DNA of 28,972 nt from Geosiphon pyriformis (taxonomy: Eukaryota > Glomeromycota > Glomeromycetes > Archaeosporales > Geosiphonaceae): positions 811,518-840,489 of the forward strand of contig JAAOMT010000664.1 of NCBI GenBank assembly GCA_016748015.1. Direction: 5' to 3'. The notes below the pieces were generated by a model, which was not told the DNA's origin, did no database searches, and worked only from the letters and a program-made list of their open reading frames with translations. How positions within the stretch are numbered: position 1 is the first letter of the stretch; each line of letters starts with the position of its first letter. Positions 8,050 to 17,513 of this stretch are shown piece after piece. The position numbers were made by a program, and so were the translations under genes.

Positions 8050-8882
8050 ACGGAATACTAACTTGCAAAATTGCCTTGGCTTATTCATGATTTTCTTTTA
8101 TTTCTTTTATTTATTTTATTTTGATTTTATTGTTGTGCACTAATTGGTTGAATAAAGCACTAGATTACTGACATCAAGGATTGCCTGGTAAAAAACTCCT
8201 GTGAAAGAGTAGGACATGTACAGAAGATATGGAATACTTATCAGAAAATTGCCAGCCATCATGCCAAAAGAAGAATTGACAGAATTGCGATTCTGGAAAG
8301 CTACAGATAAAACAACTATTGAATCTCTGTTCATTATACAAAGAACTCAACCTGAAACCTTCAGATTACTATTAACTGCAACTAGATTTGAGCACCAAGT
8401 TACAGGTTTGTTATTTAATTCAACACCCCAAGTAATCACTTGTAATACTGTTGAATTTTTTTCTCAGTGTAGTAGCCAGTAATCTGACAGAGATGCCCTT
8501 CTGGTAAGCTATTCATTAATATATATAAACTCTATACTCTTCCTTTGGGGTCTTTTACCAAGCTATCCTTGACATTAATAACTCAGCGCTTAATCTTTAA
8601 TCAATTAGTAAAACAAAGAAATAGAAGAAAATAAAAGAAAATAAACAAAAGCAATTGCAATTGCAAGTTAGTATCCTGTTAATAGCTGTGATCAAGAGCT
8701 ATTGTTCCAGTGTGGTTAAGTATCAATTACTATCAACATGAAGCATTGATAGTGTAGAGTGGATTTGAGATGAAAAATAATTATTTATTGATATTTGTGA
8801 ATTGAAAGATTGCTTAGATGAAATCTAAGCTAAGAGGTCTATAGCTAAAAGATTCTGTCTTTTTTACTTTCAACACTACCAC

Positions 8883-8890
8883 TATATATA
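8883..8890 (-). promoter_or_regulatory. TATA box of B 3' LTR
   Basis: TATATATA on the minus strand at the conserved LTR position, between the repeat array and the 5'-end hairpin. Confidence 0.5.
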
Positions 8891-9127
8891 CATGATTTAG
8901 GTTCTATGAGATCGCTCACATTTTTGAACAATGTTCTATAATTTCTCAAGCAATGCTCACATTGCTGAATGATGTGTCATGATTTCTGACATTGCTCCAC
9001 ATTGTTGAGCAATGTGTTATGATTTTAATATTGCTTCATATTGTTGAACAATATGCTTATGTGCTAATTACTACTCTCTTATTGGTCTACTATTTTTTCT
9101 ATATCTGTTTTCTTTTTATGAGTAATA

Positions 9128-9143
9128 TTATCTTCTTCTTTTT
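9128..9143 (-). other. Polypurine tract of element B
   Basis: On the minus strand the sequence AAAAAGAAGAAGATAA directly precedes the 3' LTR. The corresponding tracts are at 20505-20523 in A and 858-871 in X. It is the expected plus-strand primer of reverse transcription. Confidence 0.75.
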
Positions 9144-9990
9144 AATATTGAGCTCTATCAAAATCTTTGTTTTGAATTAATTCTAATACTTTTTTTTTCA
9201 AGTATTGTTTGTTTGACTCTGTTTTTCATGTCTTCTACTTGTGTATTGTTCATTCTTCTTCATTGGTTAATGGTTATGGTTTCCATGTTAGAGTGTAACA
9301 GTATTTCTGAATAGTTCTAAAATATGTTGTGTAGTCAGTACATGATTTTAACATGTAGTGTTAAATTTGTCTTCTTTCTGATAAATTTTTCAATTTGTTG
9401 TATTATGTCTTGGTTGAATATTTTCTTGGATTTGTTAATATACAACTCCTAAATATTCAACTTTTGACCTAATTGGTAATAGCAATATGATATTAGAAGC
9501 CATTCTGTCTATTGCTTCCAATTTTTTTTTGTAAGCTCTTCTGTTGGTACCATAATAGGTATTTTTCCAAAAGTGTTCTTCACTTTTTCTATTAAGTTAT
9601 TTGTCCAGTTTTTATTATTCTTTGGTGGCCACTGATATGGTGTATTCTTTGTCTTTCTTTGGATATTTCAATAGCAAATTATTTGGTTGTTAATAACAAT
9701 TTCCATGTCTAACTGTTGTTGACTTAAGGCCTGGAACAATTGTTAAGCTATAGTGTAAATATGATCTGGTATTTCTATTTTTCTTGGTTGCTTTTGTCGT
9801 GTGTACTGTGTCTTTATATACTTTTTGGTTGTTCAATTTGACGTGTTTGGTTCAATAACTATGATTGGTTCCAGATCTTGTGGAATCTCTTCTGGTTGAA
9901 CTAGTATTCTTTGTACTCTCAGTTGTGGAATGTTATTGGTGAATGATGATGTTATCTGGTAATATGGTTTCAGTCGATTACCATATGCTG
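9144..9990 (-). pseudogene. pol: C-terminal tail of element B pol
   Basis: This is sequence after the integrase, homologous to 19685-20504 in A and to D. Recognisable pieces are RILVQPEEIPQDLEPIIVI (about 9900-9850) and a segment with several Gln residues. The C-terminal end is LELIQNKDFDRAQY followed by a stop at about 9143-9145. It is broken by several stops and frame changes. I do not recognise the domain. The same tail occurs in four elements here (A, B, D and G), so it is a constant part of this element group. Confidence 0.6.
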
Positions 9991-11260
9991 CTTTGGCTAA
10001 GATTTTGTTGTCTCATCTTAATTTATAAGCTTTATTTCTTAGAATTTTTTCTATGTAAAATGGTCTGTCCCATTTGGAATTGAATTTTCCACTCCATTGT
10101 TTTTCTGTTTTGGTATGATGTAATAATACTTTGTCTTCAATCTTGAATTCAACTGGTTTATTTAGTAGTTGGTTATTGTGTCGTTTTTTTTGCTTTTCTT
10201 GTGACTTTTGGATGTTATTAGCTGCTTTTTGTCATTTGTTTTCTAGTGTTTTCATTAAGTCATATGTTTTTCTTAACAATATTTCTTGGAAATTATCTTC
10301 TGTTATTGGTTTAATTAGATATGTATTGATTTCTATTTCAACTGGTAATGTTGTTGTTTTACTGTATACCAATTCAAATAATGTTGTTTGTGTGGTATTT
10401 TGCTTTATTGTCTGATAAGCAAATAATACTGATGGTATAAACAAATCTCATTTGTCCTGGTTTTCTTGGCTAATTTTGGCTATTGCTTCATACAGTGTTC
10501 TATTAAATCTTTTAACTAAGCTATTCATTTGTAGATAGTATGGTAATGATAATGGTCTTTTAATTCCAAATCTTTGACTTAATTCTGTTAATGCTCTGTT
10601 CACAAAGTGGGTTCTTTGATCTGATAATAATTCTTTTGGACATCTGTGTTAACAGATCAAATCTTGATAAACAAATTTGACAACAGATTCTGCATTTGCT
10701 CTTTGAATGGCTTTTGCTTCCAGCCATTTTGTGAGATAGTTTATAGCTACTGCAATATATCTGTTGCCTCTACTAGTGATTGTTAATGGTCCGACTAAGT
10801 CAATTCTAATGCGATCAAATGGTTGTTCTACTTTGATTGGTCTTAATGGTTTACTGGATTTTGTTCTATCTTTTTTCTAACAAGCATCACAATTTTGAAT
10901 GTATTAGATAATATCTGGATACATTGATGACCAATAATATCTTTTTCTGGTTCTTTTTATGGTTGCTTCTTTGTGAAAGTGTTCTGCTGTTGGATCTGAG
11001 TGCATGTTAAATAATATTGTTTTTTTTTCTGGTTCTGTGATTACTTTGGTTGGTTGTTCTGGATTTCTTCTGTTCTTTCAGTAAAGTATATTTTGATGGT
11101 TGATAAAATATTTTGATTGTTGTTTTATGCTTCTTTGTTCCTGTTGAGATAATTTTTCTTTGAACAATTGGGTATTTATATAATGTTGAAGTTGTTGGTA
11201 TTTTTGGATATTCATCTTTTGTTATATTTTTTGGATTGAAATGTTTTTAAATTTGTCTTA
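9991..11260 (-). pseudogene. pol: Integrase of element B
   Basis: The N-terminal HHCC-type finger is MHSDPTAEHFHKEA, then YYW and C-x2-C (CDAC). The catalytic core has IDLVGPL (first Asp kept) and LLSDQRTHF (second Asp kept). The third position is LVKRFNRT, where Glu is usual. A region typical of gypsy integrase C-termini follows (AYKLR after a W.RPFYIE-like GPF module). The segment of 70 codons at 10444-10232 (SVLFAYQTIKQ...ELVYSKTT) is open. The frame differs from that of RT, so an indel lies between about 11260 and 11040. Its function was joining cDNA into the genome. Confidence 0.88.
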
Positions 11261-11703
11261 TTTGTGACAAACCATTGGCATTTCCATTGTCTTTTTTTTT
11301 TATAATGTACTGTATAATTAAATGGTAAAAGTTCTATTTTCCATCTGGCATGGCAATTATCTCCAAATTCTTGCTTCTGGATTGAAGTTAATTCTTTGTG
11401 ATCAGTGTATACATCAAACTTCTGACTTAAGTATTTTTTCTATTTGATGACAGTTCAATAGATAGCTAAGTGTTTCAGTGCTGGAGTTCCATAGTTTTTT
11501 TCCACTGGACTTAAGCTTCTACTGGCATAAGCTACTAGATGTTCTCTTCCATTTGGTCTTTTCTGTGATAGTACTGCTCCCAATGCTTGATCAGATGCAT
11601 CAGTTGTAATTATAAATGGCTTGCTATGATCTGGATACATCAATACTGGAGCTTGGATAAGCTTTCTTCTTAATGTGTTGAATGCTTTTTGTTGAGTTTT
11701 GGT
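11261..11703 (-). pseudogene. pol: RNase H of element B
   Basis: It starts with Tyr-Lys-stop, where A has Glu-Trp (TGG to TGA). The RNase H core FIITTDASDQALGAVLSQK keeps its Asp. HLVAYASRSLSPVEKNYG follows, then AIY-stop and K-stop, where A also has stops but with different codons. VYTDHKELTSIQKQEFG and WKIELLPFNYTVHYKK complete it. The last part includes the site (NGNANGLSQ) equivalent to where B itself inserted in A. Confidence 0.9.
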
Positions 11704-12614
11704 TCATTTATATTTCACATTCTTGGTTTGTAGATGGTAAAGTGGCTGAGCCAATTTTGAAAAGTCTTTGATAAAGTGGCAATAATAGCCTGTGAATTCC
11801 AAAAATGCTCTTAGTTCTGTCAAGTTGGTTGGTACTGGAAAGTTTTTAACTACTTCAATCTTGTCTGAATCCGTTTTGATTCTATCTTTGCTCACCACAT
11901 GTCCCAAAAACTTGAGTTCAATTTTTCTAAAGAAACATTTGGTTGCATTTAGTTTCAATCTGGCTCTTTTTAATCTTTCAAACACTTGTTGGAGATAATA
12001 TAGATAATCATCGAATGTTTTTGAGAACACATTGGTGTCATTCAAGTATACAACTACTGATTTCCATAGTAATCTAGTATAGACAATTTTCATAAGCTGT
12101 AGGAATATTGCTGGTGCATTTATCAAGCCAAATAGCATGACTTTAAACTCAAAATTTCCCTCTTTTGTAGTAAATGCTGTTTTCTTCTTGTCAGCTGAGT
12201 TCATGGCTACTTGCCAGTAATCACTATCTAAATCTAGTGTTAAAAACTATTTATTTCCTCCAAAAGCATTAAATAATTCTTGGATCTTTGAAGTTAGATA
12301 ACTATCACTCTTAGTTACTCTATTCAGTTTTTGATAGTCCACACAAAAATAGATTTTCCCATTTTTCTTTTGAATTAGTACCACTGGTAATAACTATAGA
12401 TTTATTGATGGCTGAATTAGTTCATTGTCAAACATCCAATTGATTTCTTGATGAATGATCTCATGGCTAGCTGGTAATACTCTGTATGCTCTTTGTTTAA
12501 TTGGCATTGCATCTCCAGTCTTGATCTGATGCTGGATGATGTTGGTGTGGCCAAATTCATTTTTACTAGCAAAGATGTTATTAAAATTGCTGAGTAATAT
12601 CTTTAGTTGCATCT
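11704..12614 (-). pseudogene. pol: Reverse transcriptase of element B
   Basis: Open segments are 12612-12394 and 12204-11704. Blocks in order are FNNIFASKNEFGHT, KQRAYRVLPASHEII, a VDYQKLNRVTKSDSY stretch, LTLDLDSDYWQVA, VMLFGLINAPAIF and VYLNDTNVFSKTF. The polymerase box is YLND instead of YLDD, as in A. A TAG at 12247-12249 lies before FLTLDLD where A has TGA, so the same Trp codon was hit twice with different outcomes. Then KLNATKCFF, LKFLGHVVSKD and the connection segment FLEFTGYYCHFIKDF. It is in frame with the upstream dUTPase. Confidence 0.95.
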
Positions 12615-13050
12615 GTTAGAGTGGGTCCAGATTCCCCATGTTTATTTGTTCCAATTGTTCTGATTAGAACAGATAATATTCGCTTTGTCTATAGATAGTT
12701 TATGATGTAATATCTATATATCTGCAAAGCTATAGAAAATCTGGAATGTGGTTTAGTGGTTGATCCTTAACTTCGGTGGTTAAATATCCAATAATAGTTC
12801 TTTTTGGTATTTCAATAACACTTTCCATTGTGTTGTAGATGAGAATTTTAATGTTTTTGGGGCTTTTGGCTGATATGTAGAGATTAATAAGTCCAATCTC
12901 TCTTAATTTGCAAATAGTGGCTTCTGCTTCAAACAACTGAGCTTGATTTTTTACTTCTCTTTTTATGGCTAACATATACTGGTCATATGGTGGAATAAAA
13001 ATTGATTGACAGTTTAAGATAATTTCTCCTTTGTCAATAACCTCTTCCTC
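12615..13050 (-). pseudogene. pol: Pol spacer between dUTPase and RT (element B)
   Basis: The spacer continues the 246-codon open stretch 13470-12730 that also holds the dUTPase. It shows IPPYDQYMLAIKREV, KILIYNTMESVIEIP and TIIGYLTTEVKDQP, matching A. After IPDFL come three stops at positions where A has Gln (FLQLC, TSQI, LLQPE). Function unknown; it is the usual pre-RT spacer position in gypsy pol. Confidence 0.65.
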
Positions 13051-13680
13051 CACTATATTAACTGGTATATCTATTCTACCTGTGGATCCAAATTCCTGTA
13101 TCTTTTTTGCTATTATCCCTAATTCTTCCTTTTTTCCTATTAATACTAATTTAGCTATTTTAACCAGAGATAGAAATATTGCCTGTACTATTTTTTTATT
13201 TGGATCTATGGTATAGGCCTTTTCTGAATCATTTTGTAGCATAGCAATAATATTTCTTATATATCCTATGTCAATTATTCCTCCTCTGATGTTGATTCTC
13301 TTTTTTGCTAAACTACTCCTGAATGCTAGTTGCATTATTGTTGTTGCTGGAATTTCCAGTGCTATTTTCAGATCGATGCAAGTGTGCAAATGTGGTTCTA
13401 ATTTGATGGGATATTTCTCTGGATATCTCAGATCAAACTCTGCATCAGTATCATGCGTGTGTTCTGGCATAATACCTTTATTATTATCACTGAATTATTT
13501 GAGTTTTTGTTCCTTGGTGAAGTCAGGAAGTGCAATGTATGTTTTGGGGTTTGAATTAGAGTCCAAATTATTGTTATCTTTGTTGCCATATTGAGTGAAA
13601 CTGGAATCATTATTTTTGTTGTTATCATTGTCGGAGTTTGAATTAGGATTGAAAGTTGATTTCGATTCTAATGTGTAGCT
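13051..13680 (-). pseudogene. pol: Asn-rich spacer and dUTPase-like domain (element B)
   Basis: The Asn/Asp-rich spacer at about 13680-13530 is followed by the dUTPase. Motif 1 is AEFDL (usual AGxDL; Gly replaced by Glu). The CIDLKIALEIP strand leads to motif 2, RSSLAKK. Motif 3 is GGIIDIGYIRNI with its Asp and Tyr. Motif 4 is KKIVQAIFLSL. Motif 5 is FGSTGR (about 13073-13093). The domain from 13470 to 13051 has no stop, unlike A. It is therefore the best preserved dUTPase copy in the window and would suit structural modelling. Confidence 0.85.
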
Positions 13681-14484
13681 GTTGATTGGTTCTTCTTCTT
13701 CTGGAATCATGTAAATTATGTGTGGTGGTAGATTGTAAATGAGGTCACACTCATTACAATATTGGAAGTTACATGGAATCAAACAGTGGTCACATAGTTG
13801 GGTGTTGATTTCTTCCAAGCATTGCTTCTGCTCTTCTCTTGTAGATGTTAGTTCTTGATAGTGTTTGTGGAATTGTTCTGGGTCCAAAAGATTTATGACC
13901 AGTTCTGGATCCCAGTCAAGTTCTATGGGTTCTGGTGGATTGTTTTTGATCGTTCTTATTTCTTCTGGTGATGTTTCTTTGATTTTGGTGATTACTATTC
14001 TTCATATCTCATTGTCATCATATGAACAACTGTTTAACTGCTGTATGGCTCTTTTTCAGGTGGTTTCTATTGGTGTCCCTTGTCTAACTCAGTCGCTGAT
14101 GAGAATTGTGTACTGGCACACAGTGTTGTACATTCTTCCTCGACCAAGAATATCATTCCATATTCCTTTGTCAAATAATGTTTTTCCTCAAGCTAGACAA
14201 GATTTGTTGTCCCATTTTCTTTGCCATTTTGAATGTCCAAAGTGTTCTATGATGCACACATGGCAGTAGAATTTGGTTACTGTTGAGTATTCCTCATTAT
14301 CACCACAGCACACATCTATTAATGACAATTTCTTGCCACAATTAACACATATAAGTTTTGGTTGACAATAGGTGGATTGTTGTGGAATAGTGTAGGTGTA
14401 GTCATTATAAGTAGTAGTCAGTGTTGAATCCTCTTCTTCCACTTTTCTTTTTTTTTTATCATTAGCTTTTTTTTCTTTCCACAT
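13681..14484 (-). pseudogene. Cys-rich modules between protease and dUTPase (element B)
   Basis: Module 1 (14349-about 14080) starts with CVNCGKKLSL (Cys pair at 14338-14349). Next come CCG, FYCHVCIIEHFGH, and CLA followed by a TGA where A has the second Cys. GIWNDI and CQYTILISD finish it. A helical Glu/Lys-rich stretch ends in DPEQFHKHYQ. Module 2 (13747-13794) is C-x2-C-x3-C-x4-C-x2-C (CDHC, then CNFQYCNEC). The PPHIIYMIPEEEEP stretch follows. The spacing suggests two zinc-binding modules. I do not recognise a named family. It sits in the gag-pol frame. Confidence 0.72.
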
Positions 14485-15290
14485 TATTATTTTGTCTTGA
14501 TCATTGTCGGTTTTCCAGGTTTAGTTGGAATTTCAGGTAGGTTCTTCTTTCTGCTTTTCTTTGTTGTCATCCCAAGAAAGTATTGGCACCAACTTGTTGT
14601 GGTCTTCATCAGCCCAGGATACTTGATAGGCTTCCCAGGTAGGTTTTTTCTCTTCTTTCTTGAACTTGATAAGAGGTGCTGGCATATTGGTTGGCTTGAA
14701 ATAGTCACACATGGCTGGTACATGTGTGTGTTGACTGTTTTGGCTAAGTTGAAGCTTCTGCATCATCCAGTCCAGTATGACATTGGTCTTAAACAATCAG
14801 TCATTTTCTACTAATGCTTAATATTGAGTTGCTTCCATTACTAGAACTTTAATAGGAGTAATGATACCATTGACTTCAAAAGAGAAATCATCAATTTCAC
14901 CAATAAGGGCTTTGGTTGTCCCATCAGTGGTGATTATGTGAGCACTGGTAGCACAATTAACTCAGTGACCTAATTGATCCATGAGTTGTTGTGTAATAAT
15001 GCTACCAGCTGATCTGCTGTTTAGTATCAGTTTAATGGCATGACTATCAACCTTTGTGTCAGTGTACATGGCGATAATTGGTTTGGTGTCAAGAGCAGCT
15101 CCACTAAATAATGGGACTGTTGTGGTTTCCTCAAGTTCAAACAGGAAGATTGCTGCTAGTAATTTGTTGTTAGTAACAGTGGCTGGAAGTATGTTGTTGG
15201 TAAGTGATTGTTTTTGGTTGGTTTCTAGGTTGTTGGGTAAGGCATCTTCTAGAATAACCAAAAGACTTAAATAGTGTTAGGCATTCGGGT
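14485..15290 (-). pseudogene. pol: Aspartic protease and charged linker (element B)
   Basis: The protease (about 15210-14820) contains LLAAIFLFELEE, VPLFSGAALDTKPI and KLILNSRSAGSIIT. The D-[ST]-G triad has become NSR. ..QLMDQLGH follows with a stop after it. The second half is KALIGEIDDFSFEVNG and VLVMEATQY. The linker, open over 14796-14533, carries ENDWLFKTN-like and WEAYQVSWADEDHNKL segments and a Lys/Glu-rich end. It aligns with A at 3880-4140. Confidence 0.85.
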
Positions 15291-15690
15291 TTTGGGAGTT
15301 CTTGGTGCCCAAATTCTGTTGTCAAGATTCTAATGGTTGTGCCATAAAACTGGAGATTGGTTGATAGACCACTATCGATAATCTCCAGCTCTGTTGGGTC
15401 AATCTTGGTCTTTGGGTTCCATTTTGAGGTAAGTTTTGTGGTGGTGTTTGAATTTGTTGGGGCTGATAAATTATCTGAAGCTGCAGTTGATAAATGGGTT
15501 GGGGCTGCAGTTGATAACTGACAGGTGTTGGTGGCTGATAAATTGGCAGTTGATAGATTGGCTGTTGTGTTATAGGTAGGTAATTCAGTTAATACAGTTC
15601 TGGTAATTGATTACTAACATAATTCTGAGTTTGTAGTTGGTGATTGGGGTTTCAATACTAATGACCTGATCTTTGTTCATTTAGCCATTT
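15291..15690 (-). pseudogene. PIYQ-rich gag-protease linker (element B)
   Basis: In the gag-pol frame this encodes QQPIYQLPIYQPP and related Pro/Gln/Tyr repeats, then PPQNLPQNGTQRP. It matches the linkers in A and C. The exact PPxY form seen in A and C is not obvious here (LPIY instead). No enzyme motif is visible. Confidence 0.6.
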
Positions 15691-17451
15691 ACAGCATTCA
15701 AACTGTAAATGTCCTTGTTTACTACAATAGTGGCAAGCATACATCTCCTGCTGCCACTGTTGATTGGTTGACAATGATGGATGTGACTGATTCTGAAAAT
15801 GATTCACATTTCTGGAATTATTGCGTCATTGTGGTGGTTGATAAATTACACAATTGTCAGCTAAGTATCCCTCTAATTTCTGATTCAATTCAGATGATTC
15901 ATTCATCACTAGATTTATGGCTTGGACATGGTTAGCTTTGAGTTCAGCTGCTTTAAAATCTCTGGCATTAGTAACTACAGCTTGAAGATCTGCTGGATGC
16001 ATTAGACATACACATTGGAGGATGCTACTGTGCAGGCCTCTGATAAACTAATTTAGAATTTGTGGTGCTGTGAAATAATCAGCTTAAATTGCTTGTATTT
16101 GGCACAGATTTCTGTGGAAGCATCCTAAGTACATAGTGACTGCTTTATTTTCTCCTTGCTTGATAGTAGTAAAAGTGTTTGCTAATTAATTGATGCTATT
16201 ATTATTGTAGGAATGCAAGCTTGAATGCATTGAAATCTTGGGGTTTTTTAGCTAGGCTTTGATATCATGAATCAGCAGTATCCTGGAGAAAATAAGAAAT
16301 GGCTTAGAGGGCTCTTATGTCATTCCATCCATTGGTCATGATGGCCTTTTCAACATTGTTGAGCCATATTTGGGCATCATTTTCTTTACCTGTGAATTTC
16401 TCTAGTTCACTATTGGAGTGTAGGCCATTGGATTTAAGTTCAGTTGTTGTTGTTGTGGTGGTTGTAGTTGTTGTTGTGGCTGTTAAAGCAACTGTTAGAG
16501 TTGTTGAAGCAGTGGTTGAATAGGTTGCTAGAGGGGCAGCTGTGAGATTGGTTCTAATATTGGCACAATTGGTGGTTGATCGATGACAATTACTGGGAGT
16601 AAGTTTTGCTGATTAATTGTTTCGGGGTTTGTATTGTTCAGATTTTGAGGAGTTTGAAAGTTCAGAGTTCCAATTTCCAGATTTTCTAACTTTGGATCTT
16701 GTTAAGTCTGAAAGTTTGGGATTTCAATATTTGGGTTCTCTAAAATTGGATTCTGGTAAGTAAATTCTTGCTCTTCAGCTTCTTCTTTTTCTTTTTCTGA
16801 TTCTGTTATCTCCCAGAGACTTGTATTTCTGAAATCTAGTTAAGATAGCAGTAATTTGAATCCTGATGGCATTGGGGATTATGATTTAAATCTCTCAAAG
16901 TAGTCGCTATAAGTTTCTAGTAACTCTGCTTTCTTTTGTTTACTTTGAAATGGGAGTTGACCAAATGTTGATGTTGTGTGTAATGTGGATGTGCTTGTTG
17001 ATAAGATGTTGATGGCATTTTCTGGTGTGTAATGATATGATGGATTGGTTGGTAATTCAACTCTGGTTTTCTTTCAAGTAGGTAGTTGTATTTGTTTTGG
17101 TGTTACTGCTGGTGTTTGCAATCTTCCTTTGTCTTTGTCTACATAGGTAATGGGGAATTGTTATTGTGTGTATCTTTCAATGGTTTGATTGATTTCTCTG
17201 ATGATTGGTGTGAAACTGTAGTTTCTTGGTAAGCTGATATGTTGAAATAATTCTGTATAGAAATTTTCTCTTGTGGATTTAATGTTAACTGTTCCTCCTA
17301 AACAGTCTGTGATTTTATCATTGACATAGAAGTTAAAGGTGGATTCTGCTGAGAAGTGGTTATTGTTTAGTCCTAATTGTTGGCTGTACTGTTGAAACAA
17401 GGATTTAGCAAATTTTAAATGGTTTGCTCCTATGTTTTTTGATTCTGTCAC
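15691..17451 (-). pseudogene. gag: Gag of element B
   Basis: The ATG at 17451 (MTESKNIGANHLKFAKSLF) matches the C start MAESEIIGTNHLEFAKFLF, which supports the start choice. The N-terminal region includes FNFYVNDKITDCLGG, then a stop near 17161 (after ERYTQ, where C continues with Gln). Further on are a Gln-rich part (about 16430-16560) and the capsid-like helical domain with VTMYLGCFHRNLCQIQAI. The CCHC knuckle CHYCSKQGHLQFEC lies at 15694-15735. Stops at conserved Gln and Trp include 16265-16267 (TGA where C has TGG). The frame is continuous with protease. Confidence 0.85.
16430..16560 (-). repeat. CAA/CAG repeat encoding poly-Gln in gag
   Basis: The plus strand shows GTTGTTGTTGTGG-type runs. 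On the coding (minus) strand these are CAA/CAG codons giving Gln-rich sequence with Pro, within the gag frame. Equivalent Gln-rich parts are at about 2150-2200 in A and 24006-24070 in C. The Val-rich plus-strand reading is an antisense artefact. Confidence 0.75.
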
Positions 17452-17495
17452 TTTTGAATAATTGTTGTTGGTGCTAATTCTCTGTAGAATTATAC

Positions 17496-17513
17496 CTCAC
17501 AGAGAGCACCAAA
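17496..17513 (-). other. Primer-binding-site candidate (element B)
   Basis: Immediately after the 5' LTR the minus strand reads TTTGGTGCTCTCTGTGAG. TGG two bases in from the LTR would pair with a tRNA CCA end. C has TTTGGTGCTCCTTGTAAA at the same place. I cannot name the tRNA. The following bases are partly self-complementary, so self-priming is not excluded. Confidence 0.5.

Larger units (their letters stand above)
7620..8447 (+). repeat. Type 2 solo LTR inserted in B's 3' LTR
   Basis: It begins TGTTACTCATAG and ends TGTAATA. The host LTR continues exactly across it, as shown by the uninterrupted copy near 17720. The flanks CCAT (7616-7619) and CTGT (8448-8451) fit a 4-bp target duplication with two transitions. 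There is no internal element sequence, so it is a solo LTR. Its U3 array (about 7693-7860) is built of GGAATTCC/GAATTC/AGGATTC-like units instead of the TTGCTCAGCAA units of type 1. From the TATA box onward it resembles type 1 LTRs. Confidence 0.88.
7408..9127 (-). repeat. 3' LTR of element B (type 1), interrupted
   Basis: The LTR halves are 7408-7619 and 8448-9127. Together they match 17514-18396 end to end. The outer end TGTTACA is at 7408; the inner end is ATGAGTAATA, where the 5' LTR has ATGAGTAACA. It contains the TATA box (8883-8890), the 5'-end hairpin (8812-8830), the TGATCA stem-loop (about 8680-8704) and the TTGCT/AGCAAT array (about 8925-9060). Confidence 0.92.

Noticed and set aside
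8216-8482. 88-codon open frame in the type 2 solo LTR
   Set aside because: It crosses the LTR end, and the matching regions of the other LTRs are not open. It resembles no protein I know.
10131-10415. Plus-strand open frames inside B (also near 14497-14814, 13865-14269, 11792-11998)
   Set aside because: Each overlaps recognised minus-strand gag-pol sequence in antisense.
16317-16523. Plus-strand open frame with a long Val run
   Set aside because: It is the antisense of CAA/CAG codons in B's gag. The sense strand matches gag in A and C.
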